Assembly (NCBI RefSeq): GCF_000010985.1
Contig: NC_013939.1
Span: 959,501 to 1,023,500 of the forward strand
Direction: 5' to 3'
Length of the DNA: 64,000 bases
Source: Deferribacter desulfuricans SSM1
GTDB lineage: Bacteria; Chrysiogenota; Deferribacteres; Deferribacterales; Deferribacteraceae
Shown here: positions 34,399 to 42,474 of the stretch, in pieces
How positions within the stretch are numbered: position 1 is the stretch's first letter
Layout: the number at the start of each line of letters is the position of its first letter
Notes under the pieces: model-generated
The model's input: the letters and a program-made list of their open reading frames with translations, nothing else
Databases searched by the model: none
Told to the model about the DNA's origin: nothing
Translations under genes and position numbers: made by a program

Positions 34399-35220
34399 AT
34401 GTGGTTTTTTTCTTTTATTATTAAAGCTTATATTGTTTTGCTTATCTTAAGAGGCGTAATGACAAGGCAAGAGCTTTATTTCAACCCTTTGGGTAAACTT
34501 GTAGCATCTTTTACAGAGCCTATTTTTGCAACTATTTTTTCTAAATATCCCCATGAGAAAAGTAAAAAATTCATACCTTTAGTTATTATTATTTTTACCA
34601 TATTACTGGGGTTAGTGTATTGGGCATTTAATGGGGTAAGTTTTTTATATTCTTTAATTGGTGCAGTTGATGAGATGTTGAGATTTTTAATGGTCTTTTA
34701 TATAATAGCGCTTATCCTTGGAAGTTTGTTAAATACTTCTTATCAAGCTTCAATTTATACCACATTTTTCCATAGGATAGGTTTGCCTGTTGTAAAAGTA
34801 ACAAGGTCAATAATTAACGTCCCTGGGAATACCGTTGTTGTAATTTCGGTTATTTTTATATTTTTAATCTATGTGTTTTTGGATAGTGGTTTACAGATTC
34901 TGTTTAATAGTTTAGTTGGTAGAGGGGTTGATGTTGTTTCGGTTGTTTTACTTACTACGAAGTATGGTTTGTTTACTTTAATAGGGCTGTTAAAAATTTT
35001 GACTTGGTTAGTAATAATCAGAGCTTTAATATCTTGGGTTAGTCCAGATCCATACAACCCTATTGTACAGCTGATAGTTGCTTTAACAGAGCCTGTTATG
35101 GGTCCATTTAGAAGATTGATTCCACCTATTGGCATGATAGATATTTCCCCTATTGTTTTGATTTTTGTGATTGAGTTTTTGCGTGTGTTTTTGATTAGGC
35201 TTTTGGAGATTATTTTTTAA
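34399..35220 (+). CDS. yggT: YggT-family double-domain membrane protein
   Basis: A 273-residue integral membrane protein with two YggT domains. Each ends in a Pro-rich FNP/DPYNP-type motif ([21 protein letters not shown] near residues 21-41; [21 protein letters not shown] near 212-232). The family is linked to osmotic shock tolerance and to the division/yggS cluster, but the mechanism is unknown. The next gene's ATG follows its stop codon directly. Confidence 0.9.
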   Translation: MWFFSFIIKAYIVLLILRGVMTRQELYFNPLGKLVASFTEPIFATIFSKYPHEKSKKFIPLVIIIFTILLGLVYWAFNGVSFLYSLIGAVDEMLRFLMVFYIIALILGSLLNTSYQASIYTTFFHRIGLPVVKVTRSIINVPGNTVVVISVIFIFLIYVFLDSGLQILFNSLVGRGVDVVSVVLLTTKYGLFTLIGLLKILTWLVIIRALISWVSPDPYNPIVQLIVALTEPVMGPFRRLIPPIGMIDISPIVLIFVIEFLRVFLIRLLEIIF

Positions 35221-36222
35221 ATGTTAAAGTATAAAGTTAGAAATATACTTATTGGTTTTGTAGTTTTGTTATTGATTGTTGCAGTTGGGACTTTGGGCTA
35301 TGAGTCTATTGAAAAAGCTGGATTTCTAAACTCTCTATTTATGACAATAATCACTATTTCTACTGTTGGTTATGAAGAGGTCTTCCCTTTATCTGAAGCT
35401 GGTAAGTATTTTACAATATTTTTGATTTTGACTGGTACTGGTACCCTTGCGTATATAGGTACTCAGGTATTTGATTTAATAATTGCTGGTGAAATTGGAA
35501 GAACTTTTGGGAGAAGAAGAATGGATAAAAAAATTAGTAAACTAAATGATCATTATATTATTTGTGGTTATGGAAGAATGGGAAAAATAATCGCTAGCCA
35601 ATTAAAAGAGAAGGGGATCCCTTTTGTAGTTATTGAGAAAGATGAAAAGTATATCAATGAGTTTGATGAAAAAGATTATTATTATATAATTGGTGATGCT
35701 ACGAAAGAGGATACTTTAGTGAAAGCAAATATATTATATGCTAAAGGTATAATTTCTGTTGTCGAATCTGATGCAGAAAATGTTTATATCACATTGACTG
35801 CAAAAGGTTTTAACCAAGATATAAAGGTTTTCACAAAAGCGATGGATGATGAAGCAAGCTCAAAGATGTTTTGGGCAGGGGCTGATAATGTGATATCACC
35901 TTTTACGACAGGTGCTCTCCAGATTGCAAATGCAATTGTAAAGCCTAATGTTACTGAGTTTTTAGAGTTAGCACTTGGTAAAAATGATTATAATATTGAG
36001 GTTGAAGAATTGGCTATTTGTCAAAATTCTAAACTAAAAGGTAAAACTATTTTAGAGTCAAATTTAAGAAAATTTGGGATTATTGTTATTGCAATAAAAA
36101 AGAGCGACGGTAGTTTTATATATAGTCCTAGTGCCGAAGAAGTTTTAAATGATAATGATGTTTTGATTTGTTTGGGTAGAAGAGATGATTTTGATGAACT
36201 AAAAAAATATTTGAGGAGTTAG
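35221..36222 (+). CDS. potassium channel with RCK (TrkA-N/TrkA-C) domains
   Basis: A 333-residue two-TM K+ channel of the MthK type. TM1 (about 9-26) and TM2 (about 63-88) flank a pore loop with selectivity filter TVGY at residues 48-51. The RCK domain begins at about 110 with the Rossmann motif IICGYGRMGK, and a TrkA-C domain occupies about 245-333. It should gate K+ flow by ligand (Ca2+, NAD(H) or a nucleotide) binding to RCK. The ATG follows the yggT stop with no gap, suggesting coupled translation. Confidence 0.92.
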   Translation: MLKYKVRNILIGFVVLLLIVAVGTLGYESIEKAGFLNSLFMTIITISTVGYEEVFPLSEAGKYFTIFLILTGTGTLAYIGTQVFDLIIAGEIGRTFGRRRMDKKISKLNDHYIICGYGRMGKIIASQLKEKGIPFVVIEKDEKYINEFDEKDYYYIIGDATKEDTLVKANILYAKGIISVVESDAENVYITLTAKGFNQDIKVFTKAMDDEASSKMFWAGADNVISPFTTGALQIANAIVKPNVTEFLELALGKNDYNIEVEELAICQNSKLKGKTILESNLRKFGIIVIAIKKSDGSFIYSPSAEEVLNDNDVLICLGRRDDFDELKKYLRS

Positions 36223-36226
36223 TTAG

Positions 36227-37195
36227 ATGTGGCTATTTCGTCTTATTTATTCATTAATTATAATGATAGTTTTTGTGTTGTTACGTGACAAAATAGGGAT
36301 TGATATAAATTATGCGGTAGCATACGGTTTTGGTGTAATTTTAGCGATAAATATCTTAGAAATATTGATTACAGATCTTAAAAGTTTTAAAATTTTAAGC
36401 GGTATTATTGGTGGTGTATTATTTTTGATTATTAGTTACTTAATAATGTCACCTTTATCATCTTTTATTACTAGTGAGCCGATAAAATTAGCTATTTATT
36501 TTGTAATAACTTATATCGGCATTTTGGTGGGTTATAAAAATTATACAATAGTAGAAAACCTTTTTTCTAAGATTTCGCTGGTTCCTGTCAAAACGAAAGT
36601 TGTTAAAATTCCAAAAATTATAGATACATCTACACTAATTGATGGGAGAATATTGGATATTATAGAAACAGGTTTTTTAGAGGGTGAGCTTGTAATACCA
36701 ACCTTTGTATTGAAAGAGCTTCAGAATATTGCAGATTCTCATGAGCATTTGAGAAGACAAAAAGGGAAAAGAGGGTTGAGTATTTTACAGAGATTAAAAG
36801 AGCAGAAAAAAATTCCAGTTAAGATAGATGAAACAGATTTTCATAATATTGGAACGGTTGACGAAAAATTGGTTAAACTTGCAAAAAAGTATAAGGGTAA
36901 AATTATCACAACTGATCATAATTTATTGAAAGTTGCAGAAATTCAGAATGTGGAAGTTTTGAATATAAATAGCTTAGCGATTGCCCTGAGACAAACTGTG
37001 CTCCCTGGAGAAGTTTTAGAGATCACAGTGGTTAAAGAGGGGAAAGAGCACAATCAAGGGGTCGGTTATTTAGAGGATGGAACTATGGTTGTCGTTGAAA
37101 ATGGTAAATCTTTGATAGGAGAAACTGTTAAGGTTGAGATAACAAGTCTTCTTCAAACTGAAACGGGAAGAATTATATTTGCTAGGCAAAAATGA
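36227..37195 (+). CDS. PIN-TRAM membrane protein (YacL family)
   Basis: A 322-residue protein with four N-terminal membrane segments (to about 105), a PIN nuclease-fold domain (about 130-250) starting at Asp133 in IIDTSTLIDGRILDI and ending near TTDHNLLKVA, and a C-terminal TRAM RNA-binding domain (about 255-320). This is the YacL arrangement, usually encoded beside ispD as here. It is likely a membrane-bound RNase; its substrate is unknown. It overlaps ispD by 4 bases. Confidence 0.9.
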   Translation: MWLFRLIYSLIIMIVFVLLRDKIGIDINYAVAYGFGVILAINILEILITDLKSFKILSGIIGGVLFLIISYLIMSPLSSFITSEPIKLAIYFVITYIGILVGYKNYTIVENLFSKISLVPVKTKVVKIPKIIDTSTLIDGRILDIIETGFLEGELVIPTFVLKELQNIADSHEHLRRQKGKRGLSILQRLKEQKKIPVKIDETDFHNIGTVDEKLVKLAKKYKGKIITTDHNLLKVAEIQNVEVLNINSLAIALRQTVLPGEVLEITVVKEGKEHNQGVGYLEDGTMVVVENGKSLIGETVKVEITSLLQTETGRIIFARQK

Positions 37196-37857
37196 AGATT
37201 GATGCAATAATACCAGCTGCAGGGGTTGGCAAGAGGTTTAATTCAAAAATAAGTAAACAATATTATGAAATAAATGGTAGACCAATTTTGTATCATACTT
37301 TAAATCATCTTTCAAAATCTTTTAATTTTCAATGTTTTATAATTGGTTGTAATATCGATACGGATAGCAAGTTTATTGAAAATATAATGGAAAGTTTAGA
37401 TATAGATAATTATAAACTTGTTCAAGGTGGAAAGGAGCGTTTTAATACAGTTTATAATTGTATAAATGAATCTGATGCTGAATATGTATTGATTCATGAT
37501 GCAGTTAGACCACTTGTTACCAAGGATGTTGTAAATAGGTTGATTGAAAAGTTAAATTTTTACGATGCTGTAATTTGTGGTTTGAAAGTTAGGGATACGG
37601 TGAAAATTGTTAAAAATAATGTTGTAGAAAAAACAGTTGATAGAGAAAAATATTTTTTATCTCATACCCCCCAGATATTTAAAAGGGAAAAGTTAATTAA
37701 AGGTTTTGAATATGTTTTTGAGAAAGGATTAACAGTTACAGACGAGGCTCAAGTAATGGAAGAGTTTGGTGAGGGGGTTGCAGTAGTGGAATCAGATGTG
37801 AGAAACTTAAAAGTAACTTATTTTAATGATATTGATTTTATTTCTAAATTTCTTTGA
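37192..37857 (+). CDS. ispD: 2-C-methyl-D-erythritol 4-phosphate cytidylyltransferase
   Basis: A 221-residue IspD of the MEP isoprenoid pathway that couples CTP with MEP. The nucleotide loop is IIPAAGVGKRFNSKISKQY (about residues 5-23), and VLIHDAVRPLV and VTDEAQVMEEFG are the other family blocks. IspF is not fused or adjacent. The pathway choice (MEP, not mevalonate) is typical of bacteria of this type. Confidence 0.94.
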   Translation: MKIDAIIPAAGVGKRFNSKISKQYYEINGRPILYHTLNHLSKSFNFQCFIIGCNIDTDSKFIENIMESLDIDNYKLVQGGKERFNTVYNCINESDAEYVLIHDAVRPLVTKDVVNRLIEKLNFYDAVICGLKVRDTVKIVKNNVVEKTVDREKYFLSHTPQIFKREKLIKGFEYVFEKGLTVTDEAQVMEEFGEGVAVVESDVRNLKVTYFNDIDFISKFL

Positions 37858-37902
37858 TTTATATTTTGACATTAGATTGCTATTTTGTTATGAAATCAGA
37901 CT

Positions 37903-38535
37903 ATGTTTGATATAAATAGTTTTTTACAGCAATTAAGTATCGCTTTACTCCCTTTTTTAGCAGCGATTACTTTTCACGAAGCTGCGCATGGATACGCTGC
38001 ATATTTTTTAGGGGATGATACTGCTAAAAAGGCTGGTAGACTTACTTTAAATCCTCTTTCACATATTGATGTAATGGGATTGATAGTTCTTTTTTTGACG
38101 AGACTTTTTGGTTGGGCAAAACCTGTCCCTGTAAATTTTAATATAGTTGCGAGAAGGAAACATGGTATTGCAATAGTAGCTTTTGCAGGTCCATTAGCAA
38201 ACTTTATTTTAGCTATTATATCATCAGTATTTTATAATATTTTTACCCATATTAATACGTCTAATTTATTAATGAATAAGATTTTAGTTCCTTTGACATT
38301 AATGGCAGTGTATTCTGTGCAGATAAATGTTGCTTTGGGAGTTTTTAATCTTTTACCTATTCCACCTTTAGATGGTGGTAGAATATTACAATCATTTTTA
38401 CCTTCTGATAAACAGTATTTTTTAATCAAGTATGAAAGATATGGATTTATTATAATATTGATTTTGCTTATAACTAATATGGTGGATTATTTTATATTTC
38501 CTGTTATACATTTTTTTGTAAAATTACTACTGTAA
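37903..38535 (+). CDS. site-2 protease family (M50) membrane metalloprotease
   Basis: A 210-residue intramembrane protease with HEAAH at residues 25-29 in the first helix and PPLDGGRIL near 155-163 giving the third zinc ligand. There is no PDZ or CBS domain, so it is the short bacterial form usually encoded before trpS and scpA, as here. The substrate is unknown. No clear ribosome site precedes the ATG, which lies in a 45-base gap after ispD. Confidence 0.9.
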   Translation: MFDINSFLQQLSIALLPFLAAITFHEAAHGYAAYFLGDDTAKKAGRLTLNPLSHIDVMGLIVLFLTRLFGWAKPVPVNFNIVARRKHGIAIVAFAGPLANFILAIISSVFYNIFTHINTSNLLMNKILVPLTLMAVYSVQINVALGVFNLLPIPPLDGGRILQSFLPSDKQYFLIKYERYGFIIILILLITNMVDYFIFPVIHFFVKLLL

Positions 38536-38544
38536 GAGGGTGAT

Positions 38545-39525
38545 ATGGAAAAAGTATTAAGCGGTATGAGACCTACAGGTAAATTGCATATTGGTCATTA
38601 TTTTGGGGCTTTGAAAAATTGGGTAAAACTGCAGGAGCAGTATGAATGTTTTTATTTTGTTGCAGATTGGCATGCTTTAACAACTAGTTATGAAAACCCA
38701 GAAGATATTAATACTTTTAGAAAAGAATTAATCCTGGATTGGTTGAGTGTGGGGATTGATCCGGAAAAAAGCACCCTATTTGTTCAATCTAAAAATCTTT
38801 ATCATGCAGAACTGTTTGTATTGCTTTCTATGATTACTCCAGTTGCCTGGTTGGAGAGGTGCCCTTCTTATAAAGAGATAAAGATGGAAATGAAAGATAG
38901 GGATTTAAATAATTTAGGTTTTTTAAGTTATCCATTACTGCAGACTGTTGATATTATTCTTTATAGCGCAAAATACGTTCCTGTAGGGGTTGATCAAATA
39001 CCTCATATAGAAATAAGTAGAGAGATTGTGAGAAGGTTTCATTATCTTTATGACTGTGAGATATTTGTTGAACCTGAAGGTTTACTGACAGAAGTTCCTA
39101 AGCTTTTGGGTACAGATGGTAGAAAAATGAGTAAATCTTATGGGAATACGATTATGCTCAGTGAAGATTTAAAAAGTGTTGAAAAGAAAGTAATGACTAT
39201 GATTACAGACACTAATAGAAAAAGGAGAAGTGACCCTGGTAATCCAGATGTATGTCCAGTTTTTGATTATCATAAGGTGTTTTCAACAGAGGACGAAAAA
39301 CAAGAGATAATCTTTGGTTGTAAAAATGCAAAGATTGGGTGTGTGGATTGTAAAAAAATACTTTTAAAACATTTGTTTGAGTTTTTAACCCCAATACAAG
39401 AAAAGAGAAAAGAATATGAAAAAATCATTGGTGATATAGATGATTTTATTAAAGATGGTCAAGAGAGAGCTAATACAATAGCAGGTGAAATAATGGAAAA
39501 AGTTAGAAGAGTAATGAAAATTTGA
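38545..39525 (+). CDS. trpS: tryptophanyl-tRNA synthetase with predicted Fe-S cluster site
   Basis: A 326-residue class Ic synthetase with HIGH at 15-18 and KMSKS at 194-198. Cysteines 237, 259, 266 and 269 give C-x21-C-x6-C-x2-C, nearly the same spacing and numbering as the [4Fe-4S] motif of Thermotoga TrpRS. The cluster lies close to the anticodon-binding region and would couple tRNA recognition to iron-sulfur status. An AGAGGG site precedes the ATG. It is followed by scpA. Confidence 0.95.
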   Translation: MEKVLSGMRPTGKLHIGHYFGALKNWVKLQEQYECFYFVADWHALTTSYENPEDINTFRKELILDWLSVGIDPEKSTLFVQSKNLYHAELFVLLSMITPVAWLERCPSYKEIKMEMKDRDLNNLGFLSYPLLQTVDIILYSAKYVPVGVDQIPHIEISREIVRRFHYLYDCEIFVEPEGLLTEVPKLLGTDGRKMSKSYGNTIMLSEDLKSVEKKVMTMITDTNRKRRSDPGNPDVCPVFDYHKVFSTEDEKQEIIFGCKNAKIGCVDCKKILLKHLFEFLTPIQEKRKEYEKIIGDIDDFIKDGQERANTIAGEIMEKVRRVMKI

Positions 39526-39534
39526 TGGTAAACT

Positions 39535-40239
39535 ATGGGTGATTTACTGGAAATAAAATTAGATAATTTTGAGGGTCCTTTAGATTTGTTGATTCATTTG
39601 ATTTATAAAAATGAGATGAATATTTATGATATCTCAATTTCAGTAATTGCTGATCAGTTTATTAATGCTATCAATACAATGGAAGAGATGGATATTGAAG
39701 TTGCATCAGATTTTATTCAAATGGCATCTTATTTAATTTATTTGAAATCTAAGATGTTGTTGCCACATAATAGCATTGTGGAAGATGATATTGATATTGA
39801 GGAAGAGAAATTTTTATTTACTCAGAGATTGATAGAATATTCATTTTTTAAAGATGTTGCTGAAATTTTAAGGGAAAGAGAACAAAAATATTCAACATAT
39901 TTAACTAGAGAAGAGTCCATTACTCTGGAAAAAGATTATAGCGAATCTATGGATGCTTACCAGATAGCAAGATTATTTTTTAACTTAATAAAAAAAGAAG
40001 ACAAAAAAATAATCAAGATAGAAAAGAAAAATATTGATATTAATGAAATTATTGAAAATATAAAAGCTTTGGTTTTTGAAAATGAGTTATTATTTTGGCA
40101 AAACATTTTGGATAGATGTAGAAATAAAATGGAAGTGGTAGTAAGTTTTTTGGCAATCTTGGAATTGATAAAATTGAAGGTTGTTGTGGCGATTCAGGAA
40201 TCCAATTTTGAGAACTTTGTGGTGAAAAGAAATGGATGA
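39535..40239 (+). CDS. scpA: segregation and condensation protein ScpA
   Basis: A 234-residue kleisin of the SMC condensin complex. It has the N-terminal SMC-neck-binding helix region FEGPLDLLIHLIYKNEMNIYDI and a C-terminal winged helix with VVVSFLAILELIKLK that contacts the SMC head. It overlaps scpB by 8 bases, so the two subunits are made together. It acts in chromosome compaction and segregation. Confidence 0.94.
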   Translation: MGDLLEIKLDNFEGPLDLLIHLIYKNEMNIYDISISVIADQFINAINTMEEMDIEVASDFIQMASYLIYLKSKMLLPHNSIVEDDIDIEEEKFLFTQRLIEYSFFKDVAEILREREQKYSTYLTREESITLEKDYSESMDAYQIARLFFNLIKKEDKKIIKIEKKNIDINEIIENIKALVFENELLFWQNILDRCRNKMEVVVSFLAILELIKLKVVVAIQESNFENFVVKRNG

Positions 40240-40744
40240 GAAAAAACTTTTTTTTGCAACTCTATTTTTGTCGGGCAAACCTGTAACTGTTAAGACATTG
40301 AGGCAGATAATGGAACCGGTAAATTTGGAAAATAGATTAACGGATTATGTGGAATATTTTAATAAATTAGATCTTGGAATTAAGATAATTGAAGTTGCTG
40401 GTGGCTATCAAATGGTTGCAGATAGTAAGCTGTATAGTTCTTTAATTGATATTTTTGGTGAGAAAACAGAAAATTTTTCAAGAGCTACGCTTGAAACCCT
40501 TGCAGTGATTGCATACAAGCAGCCTATTACAAAAGCAGAAATTGAGCAGATTAGGGGTGTAAATAGTAGCTCTATAATCAGAAATCTATTGGATAAAGGG
40601 TTTGTTAAGATTATAGGGCGAAAAGATGTCCCTGGTAAACCACTACTTTATTGCACCACTAATAAATTCTTAGAATATTTTGGTTTAAAAGATCTTTCCG
40701 AGTTACCAACATTTAGAGAATGGCAAGAATTAAAAAGGAATTAA
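40232..40744 (+). CDS. scpB: segregation and condensation protein ScpB
   Basis: A 170-residue double winged-helix protein of the SMC-ScpA-ScpB complex. Family blocks are LFLSGKPVTVKTLRQIM, the diagnostic LAVIAYKQPITKAEIEQIRG (about residues 89-108) and RKDVPGKPLLYCTT. It overlaps scpA by 8 bases and the pseudouridine synthase gene by 25. Confidence 0.95.
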   Translation: MDEKKLFFATLFLSGKPVTVKTLRQIMEPVNLENRLTDYVEYFNKLDLGIKIIEVAGGYQMVADSKLYSSLIDIFGEKTENFSRATLETLAVIAYKQPITKAEIEQIRGVNSSSIIRNLLDKGFVKIIGRKDVPGKPLLYCTTNKFLEYFGLKDLSELPTFREWQELKRN

Positions 40745-41439
40745 TAAGACTAAATAAACTTATAGCTTCAAGCGGAAAGTATTCTAGAAGGGAAGCTGAT
40801 AGGTTAATTCAAAACGGTTTCGTTTTAGTAAATGGCGTTGTTATAACCAATCCTGCTGAGAAATTTAGTATCAATGATCATGTAGTAGTTAATGGAGAAA
40901 AATTAGATTTTAATAAAAAAGTTTATATTAAGTTTTATAAGCCGATAAAGGTGCTCACTTCTTATGATAAATATCGAGATAAAAAGTCGTTGTTAGATAT
41001 TGAATTTTTCAAAAAGAATAGACTCGGATATTCTGGTAGACTTGATTATGAAAGTGAGGGTTTGATAATTTTTACAAATGATGGGGATCTTATTTATAAA
41101 ATTCAGCACCCTTCAAGTAGAATTGAGAAAGAGTATATAGTTGCTGTAGATAAAATTCTTGAAGAAAAAGAGCTCGAGTTAATTAGAGCAGGGTTGAAAA
41201 CTAAAGAAATTAAATATTTACCTTGTAAAATTAATTATTTGGGTAATTATACTTATAATATTGTATTGTATGAGGGTAAAAAAAGAGAAATTAGAAATAT
41301 TTTTAAGTTTTTTAAAATAAATGTAAAAAAATTGAAAAGGGTTAGGATAGGTCCAATAAGGATTGTAGATTTAAAACCTGGAGAATATAAGCATTTATCA
41401 AAAAAAGAGATAGAGGAGTTAAAAAAATGTATAGGTTGA
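40720..41439 (+). CDS. rluB: RluB/RsuA-family rRNA pseudouridine synthase
   Basis: A 239-residue pseudouridine synthase with an N-terminal S4 domain (about 9-55, LNKLIASSGKYSRREADRLI) and the catalytic motif GYSGRLDYESEGLIIFTNDG, in which the Asp is the nucleophile. It modifies 23S (RluB, near position 2605) or 16S rRNA; the scpAB neighbourhood is typical of rluB. It starts inside scpB and overlaps queD by 13 bases. Confidence 0.9.
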   Translation: MARIKKELIRLNKLIASSGKYSRREADRLIQNGFVLVNGVVITNPAEKFSINDHVVVNGEKLDFNKKVYIKFYKPIKVLTSYDKYRDKKSLLDIEFFKKNRLGYSGRLDYESEGLIIFTNDGDLIYKIQHPSSRIEKEYIVAVDKILEEKELELIRAGLKTKEIKYLPCKINYLGNYTYNIVLYEGKKREIRNIFKFFKINVKKLKRVRIGPIRIVDLKPGEYKHLSKKEIEELKKCIG

Positions 41440-41786
41440 GGGTTATTGATCATTTTGCTAGTGCTCATTTTTTAAGGGATTATGAGGGTAAATGTGAAAA
41501 TTTACATGGCCATAATTGGAAAGTTGAGGTTTATCTCAAAGGTGAAAAACTTGATAAAACAGGTATGTTGGTTGATTTTAAAAATATAAAAAAAGAGTTA
41601 AGAAAAATAACTGATGAGTTGGATCATATTTTTTTGAATGAGCACCCATATTTTGAAAAAATTAATCCTACGAGTGAGAATATAGCTAAATATATTTATG
41701 ATAGGTTAAAGGAGAAATTCTGTGATTTAATGAGTTCTGTTGTTGTATGGGAAAGTGAAACAGCAGCGGCTGAATATTATGAGTAA
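41427..41786 (+). CDS. queD: 6-carboxy-5,6,7,8-tetrahydropterin synthase
   Basis: A 119-residue QueD, which makes carboxytetrahydropterin from dihydroneopterin triphosphate in queuosine synthesis. Zinc ligands are His14, His27 and His29; the catalytic Cys23 lies in GKCENLHGHNW. The LDHIFLN and PTSENIA blocks match the family. It overlaps queE by 8 bases. Confidence 0.93.
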   Translation: MYRLRVIDHFASAHFLRDYEGKCENLHGHNWKVEVYLKGEKLDKTGMLVDFKNIKKELRKITDELDHIFLNEHPYFEKINPTSENIAKYIYDRLKEKFCDLMSSVVVWESETAAAEYYE

Positions 41787-42474
41787 AGCATTTGTTAAAG
41801 AGATTTTTAAGTCTGTACAGGGTGAAGGGAAATATGTGGGTGCAAGACAGCTATTTATACGTTTTGCTGGATGTAATATAAACTGTGTTGGTTGCGATAC
41901 AAATTATACTGTTGATAGATATTTTTTGTGTTGTGACAAAAAGTACGAGAATCCTGTTACGCCAGATAATTTGTTTAATTTAGTTGTAAATAATTTTGAC
42001 TTGAATTTGTTTCATTCAGTATCGTTAACTGGCGGTGAGCCTTTAATATATTGTGATTTTCTTAAGTTATTTTTGCAATATTTAAAAAATGCAGGAGTGA
42101 GAACATTTTTAGAAACAAGTGGTTTGATTGTAGATAGCATATTAGAATTGGAAGATTATCTTGATATAATTAGTGTCGATTTAAAATTGAAGGAAGTTTT
42201 TGGTGTAGAGTTTAATAGAGATGGAATTATTAAACTAAAAGATATTAATGAGAAAGTGTATTTTAAGATTGTTGTTGGAGAAAATTTACCTTTAGAAAAA
42301 ATAGAAAACACTATACACTTAATCAAAGGGATTGGGGTAGAAGAGCTGTATATCCATTTTATTGATAATAAATTTAATTATAGTTTACTTGATAAAATAT
42401 TAGACTTGTGTTATTATCATAATGTTATGGCATATTTTATACCTCAGGTTCATAAATTAATTGGGATGAAATAA
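41779..42474 (+). CDS. queE: 7-carboxy-7-deazaguanine synthase
   Basis: A 231-residue radical SAM enzyme that forms the 7-deazaguanine ring. The ATG at 41779 is chosen because it gives the family N-terminus AFVKEIFKSVQGEGKYVG; the open frame begins 13 codons earlier inside queD. The cluster motif is Cys32-x3-Cys36-x2-Cys39 (AGCNINCVGCD), followed by VSLTGGEPL. The product, CDG, feeds queuosine. QueC and QueF are not in the window. Confidence 0.93.
   Translation: MSKAFVKEIFKSVQGEGKYVGARQLFIRFAGCNINCVGCDTNYTVDRYFLCCDKKYENPVTPDNLFNLVVNNFDLNLFHSVSLTGGEPLIYCDFLKLFLQYLKNAGVRTFLETSGLIVDSILELEDYLDIISVDLKLKEVFGVEFNRDGIIKLKDINEKVYFKIVVGENLPLEKIENTIHLIKGIGVEELYIHFIDNKFNYSLLDKILDLCYYHNVMAYFIPQVHKLIGMK

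Noticed and set aside
41740-41778. Upstream start of QueE inside queD
   Set aside because: Residues added have no family similarity; the ATG at 41779 gives the standard N-terminus.
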